From Anaerolineales bacterium UBA2232 (GTDB lineage: Bacteria > Chloroflexota > Anaerolineae > UBA2200): a DNA stretch of 17,240 nucleotides. A model generated the notes under the pieces. It was not told where the DNA came from. It saw only the letters and a list, made by a program, of their open reading frames with translations, and ran no database searches. Of this stretch, positions 14,841 through 17,240 are shown piece after piece. The stretch's first letter is position 1. Every line of letters begins with the position of its first letter. The stretch is from contig DDYO01000162.1 in assembly GCA_002348045.1 (NCBI GenBank), positions 1 to 17,240 on the forward strand. Reading direction: 5' to 3'. The translations under genes were made by a program, and so were the position numbers.

Positions 14841-16271
14841 ATGAAGTCGGATTCATCCCTAGTGGATGAGGCAGTGCAGGCGGCAGATGCCGATGCGCTG
14901 TATGCACAAGGAATGACCCATTATCGGCGCCGAGAGTGGCAAGCGGCGCACGAATTGTTTGCGCGCCTGAAAGCAGTGGCTCCTGATCGGCGTGGTGTTG
15001 ATGCCCTCCTCAAAGAGGTCGACCTCTTCATTCAGCTTGAGGCCATGCAGCCTGAGCAGCGTCAGGCTGTCCTGGAGCCCTCCGAGCAACCCAAGGTGCA
15101 ACGCTCTGCCCTGAGTGCTCAGCCGAAGCCAGCGCGTTCGCGCTCCTCTCGCAAAATGCCATGGGGAGTAGTGATCGTTGTACTTGCCCTAGTAGTGGCC
15201 GCCGCTGTCGTTCTTTACGCCATGGGGTTTCTCGACGAGTTTGTCGGGAGCCAGCGCCAGGCGAGGGTGCAGGTTCTGGTGAACCAGGGGCGAGCAGCTA
15301 TGAACGTGGGAGACTATGACCGGGCTGTTGGCGTATTCAGCGAGGCCTTGGCTTTGGCGCCCAACGACGATGATATCAAGACGTGGTATGCAAAGGCCCA
15401 ACGTTTTCAGCAGCTAGCATCCTTGTACATTCAGGCGGAGGCGGATGTCGCGGTGGAGGACTGGGACTCTGCTTTGGAAAAGCTGCAGAGAATTGCCAGT
15501 ATGGATCCCACCTACTCCGACGTCGGGAAAAAGATCAGCCTGGTCAAAGTTCAGCAGACTCTCCAGGGGGAGTTTGTGGCGGCACAACAGATGCTGGACG
15601 AAGGTAACTATGGACAAGCCATCCGAGCTCTGGAGCAACTGCGGGATCAGGATGCCAGTTTTCGGCTTGTCGAAGTCCGCCAGGCCCTGGTGTTCGCCTA
15701 TTTTCGCCAGGGGGTCGAGCTAATCAGCAATGCGGGCGAATCGCTTGACATCGTGGGCCAGGCCATTCAGAGTTTTGATCGGGCGATCTTGCTGAGCCCC
15801 AATGATGCCGCTGCCATTGAAGAGAGACGGTTGGCTGATCTCTATCGCCAAGGATATCTGTTCTATACCCAGAGTAACTGGCCGCAAGCGGCCCTGGTCC
15901 TTCAGCAGATCTATGGCTTACGCCCCGATTATGCTGAGGGAAGGGTTGTGTCCATGTTGTGTACTTCCTATCTGCGGCTGGGTGATGCCTACTATGGTGC
16001 TGGGGATCTGCTACAGGCACTGTTGCAGTACAAGAACGTCCTGGCCATGGACGGGTGCGATCGTGTTGAGGCTGCCGTGCGAGAACGTGAGCTTAACGCG
16101 ATTCTCTATCCGCCGACTTCAACACCTACGATTACTCCAACGATCACACCGACTCGTACTCCTACTCGAACCCCTACGGCTGTTCCAACGCTGCCACCGC
16201 CAACGATCACACGTCCGCAGCCAACCTCACCACCTGCAACGGCGGCTCCTCCTACCCCCAGACCCCGGTAG
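14841..16271 (+). CDS. Membrane-anchored TPR protein with Thr/Pro-rich tail
   Basis: 476 residues from ATG at 14841, with AGGGAGA 11 bases upstream; the frame is open to a TTG at 14811. An N-terminal TPR-like segment (about 18-65) is followed by a basic linker (PKPARSRSSRK) and one membrane helix (about 108-129). Further TPR-like helical repeats occupy about 138-405, for example QGRAAMNVGDYDRAVGVFSE (149-168) and QGYLFYTQSNWPQAALVLQQ (337-356). The tail (424-476) is almost only Thr, Pro, Ser and Arg. The basic linker before the helix implies an N-in, C-out topology with the main TPR array outside. It probably scaffolds other surface proteins, perhaps the secreted repeat protein upstream, 57 bases away. 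No enzymatic motif was seen. Confidence 0.85.
   Translation: MKSDSSLVDEAVQAADADALYAQGMTHYRRREWQAAHELFARLKAVAPDRRGVDALLKEVDLFIQLEAMQPEQRQAVLEPSEQPKVQRSALSAQPKPARSRSSRKMPWGVVIVVLALVVAAAVVLYAMGFLDEFVGSQRQARVQVLVNQGRAAMNVGDYDRAVGVFSEALALAPNDDDIKTWYAKAQRFQQLASLYIQAEADVAVEDWDSALEKLQRIASMDPTYSDVGKKISLVKVQQTLQGEFVAAQQMLDEGNYGQAIRALEQLRDQDASFRLVEVRQALVFAYFRQGVELISNAGESLDIVGQAIQSFDRAILLSPNDAAAIEERRLADLYRQGYLFYTQSNWPQAALVLQQIYGLRPDYAEGRVVSMLCTSYLRLGDAYYGAGDLLQALLQYKNVLAMDGCDRVEAAVRERELNAILYPPTSTPTITPTITPTRTPTRTPTAVPTLPPPTITRPQPTSPPATAAPPTPRPR
16110..16268 (+). repeat. Low-complexity Thr/Pro coding repeat
   Basis: Bases here encode the C-terminal tail (residues 424-476) and are built of ACN-CCN codon pairs, giving repeated TPT, TPTIT and TPTRT units. 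The DNA is a degenerate six-base periodic repeat with varied third positions. Similar TP-rich linkers are common in Chloroflexota surface proteins and may be wall-spanning or glycosylated. Confidence 0.7.
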
Positions 16272-16294
16272 AGCTGCAGCGGGCTGTGCAGCTC
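16271..16294 (+). repeat. Perfect hairpin between the TPR and Asp-box genes
   Basis: GAGCTGCA (16271-16278) and TGCAGCTC (16287-16294) form an 8-pair stem with loop GCGGGCTG. It begins at the last base of the TPR gene's TAG and ends one base before the Shine-Dalgarno CGGGAG of the next gene. No T run follows, so it is unlikely to terminate. An RNA-processing, stability or translation-level effect between the two genes is inferred. Confidence 0.5.
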
Positions 16295-16308
16295 CGGGAG
16301 ACATAACC

Positions 16309-17240
16309 TTGTCCTACTACTATACAGCCTTCTCTGGTCGAACGGCGAGCTCGCGTTGGGCTGAGCGTTTCCGCCAGCTAGCGATGGTCCTCTGTTGCTT
16401 TGCCTCGGTAGGTTTGTGCATTCCAATGGCAAGACGAGATGATAGCGGAGGATTGTGGGTACGGGCAGGGCTGGCCAAGTCGGTGGTCGTGGACATACTG
16501 GCTACGAGTGGTTCTCCTGGCGTTCACTATGCGCTCGTCGCGGGCCGTGGGGTATACTACAGCCAGGACGGCGGACAGAGCTGGAATCCACTGAACCAAG
16601 GTCTACCTCTCGATGGCTGGGGTAGAGTGAACGCAAAGACACTTGTCATGTCAAACGACAACCCTGCCCTACTATACTTGGGCATGGCCGGGGCAGGAAC
16701 TTGGGGCAATGCCGAGAACGCCGGCCTTTATGTGAGTGAAAACGGCGGGGCCTCCTGGCGCGGTTTGCCCAGGGACATGGCTGGCAGGGATGTTCAGACC
16801 ATTGCGATGGCCTCCCTTCCGGGAACAAGACTGGCCACGGTGTGCGTGGGAACGGCCGACGGGATCCACTGCAGCGGGGACGAGGGACAGACCTGGTCAC
16901 GCTTGGGCTGGAGGGGAGTGGAGACGCGGATCAGCAGTCTGGCCTTCCAGCCGGGTGCGCCGGAGACGCTGTACGTAGGCACGTATCGATATGGCTTGTA
17001 CGTCAGCACGGACGGTGGCGCTTCGTGGCGGGAACTCAATGGGGGTTGGGGTGAGCTCGATGTCTACGACATCGAGATGTCTGCTACCCAGCCAAATAGA
17101 CTGTATATCGCCACCAGCGATGGTGCTTACATCTCCGAAGATGCGGGTGTTTCCTGGAGCCGTATGGGTGAGACCCTGAAGGATCGCACTGTTCTGGACC
17201 TGACTTGCTTGGAGAATAGCGCTACCTTGTTGGCTGGGGT
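16309..17240 (+). CDS. Secreted Asp-box (BNR/sortilin-like) repeat protein, 3' end missing
   Basis: An open frame of 310 codons that runs off the window. The start is TTG at 16309, with CGGGAG 8 bases upstream. The N-terminus has a basic stretch (residues 10-22) then the hydrophobic LAMVLCCFASVGLCIPMA (24-41), a likely signal peptide or anchor. Five Asp boxes (S-x-D/N-x-G-x-S/T-W) are visible: SQDGGQSW (85-92), SENGGASW (143-150), SGDEGQTW (189-196), STDGGASW (233-240) and SEDAGVSW (276-283). They are spaced about 45-60 residues apart, as in beta-propellers of the sortilin/Vps10/photosystem-assembly type. Such propellers bind proteins or glycans; sialidase activity cannot be assumed from Asp boxes alone. 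It lies 37 bases after the TPR gene and is probably co-transcribed. ATG at 16384 is a possible later start. Confidence 0.82.
   Translation, partial: MSYYYTAFSGRTASSRWAERFRQLAMVLCCFASVGLCIPMARRDDSGGLWVRAGLAKSVVVDILATSGSPGVHYALVAGRGVYYSQDGGQSWNPLNQGLPLDGWGRVNAKTLVMSNDNPALLYLGMAGAGTWGNAENAGLYVSENGGASWRGLPRDMAGRDVQTIAMASLPGTRLATVCVGTADGIHCSGDEGQTWSRLGWRGVETRISSLAFQPGAPETLYVGTYRYGLYVSTDGGASWRELNGGWGELDVYDIEMSATQPNRLYIATSDGAYISEDAGVSWSRMGETLKDRTVLDLTCLENSATLLAG

Noticed and set aside
16110..16268. CRISPR-like or minisatellite repeat
   Set aside because: The periodicity is explained by Thr-Pro codon pairs in the TPR protein's tail; there are no spacers and no exact repeat units.
16309..17240. Sialidase assignment for the Asp-box protein
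   Set aside because: Asp boxes occur in many propellers, and no sialidase catalytic set (RIP motif, arginine triad) was seen in the available part.

Overview
The window looks like chromosomal DNA of a Chloroflexota bacterium, most likely from the Anaerolineae or a nearby class. This is an inference from style, not from a marker gene. The signs are a moderately high GC content, a secreted protein ending in an RRLYLPMIRG-type tail, a Thr/Pro-rich extracellular tail made of repeated TPT and TPR units, family 2 glycosyltransferases with C-terminal membrane segments, and many GTG starts. No transposase, phage gene, CRISPR array, tRNA or rRNA was seen. Coding density is high and every gap between genes is under about 260 bases.

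Layout. (1) 1-258 is a structured leader with a good promoter, a 16-residue leader ORF with a perfect Shine-Dalgarno, competing stems and a terminator-like hairpin. It precedes an MtaD/TrzA-type amidohydrolase (+, 259-1593). (2) A soluble REC-GAF-histidine kinase (-, 1642-3249) converges on it. (3) A small DUF123/GIY-YIG-like protein (+, 3451-3891) diverges from the kinase and overlaps the end of queH tail to tail. (4) A long minus-strand block, in transcription order: two GT2 glycosyltransferases, surE, then (from its own promoter) ilvE, ruvB and queH. Several junctions are 4-base GTGA overlaps or near zero, so translation is probably coupled. (5) On the plus strand from 9515: an OmpR-type response regulator, a 1445-residue secreted protein with 12 Ig-like modules, a membrane-anchored TPR protein, and a secreted Asp-box (BNR) protein cut by the window end. 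The last three probably form an operon for a cell-surface system.

The most unusual items are three. The leader before the amidohydrolase carries a 9-base element present twice, with its complement between the copies, which suggests attenuation by mutually exclusive stems. The QueH N-terminus resembles the RRXRR/PLMP domain of IscB-type proteins, an apparent fusion of an RNA-guided-nuclease accessory domain to a tRNA-modification enzyme. The first glycosyltransferase seems to lack a canonical start codon at the place its promoter and Shine-Dalgarno indicate. All family assignments come from reading motifs by eye. No database search was run.
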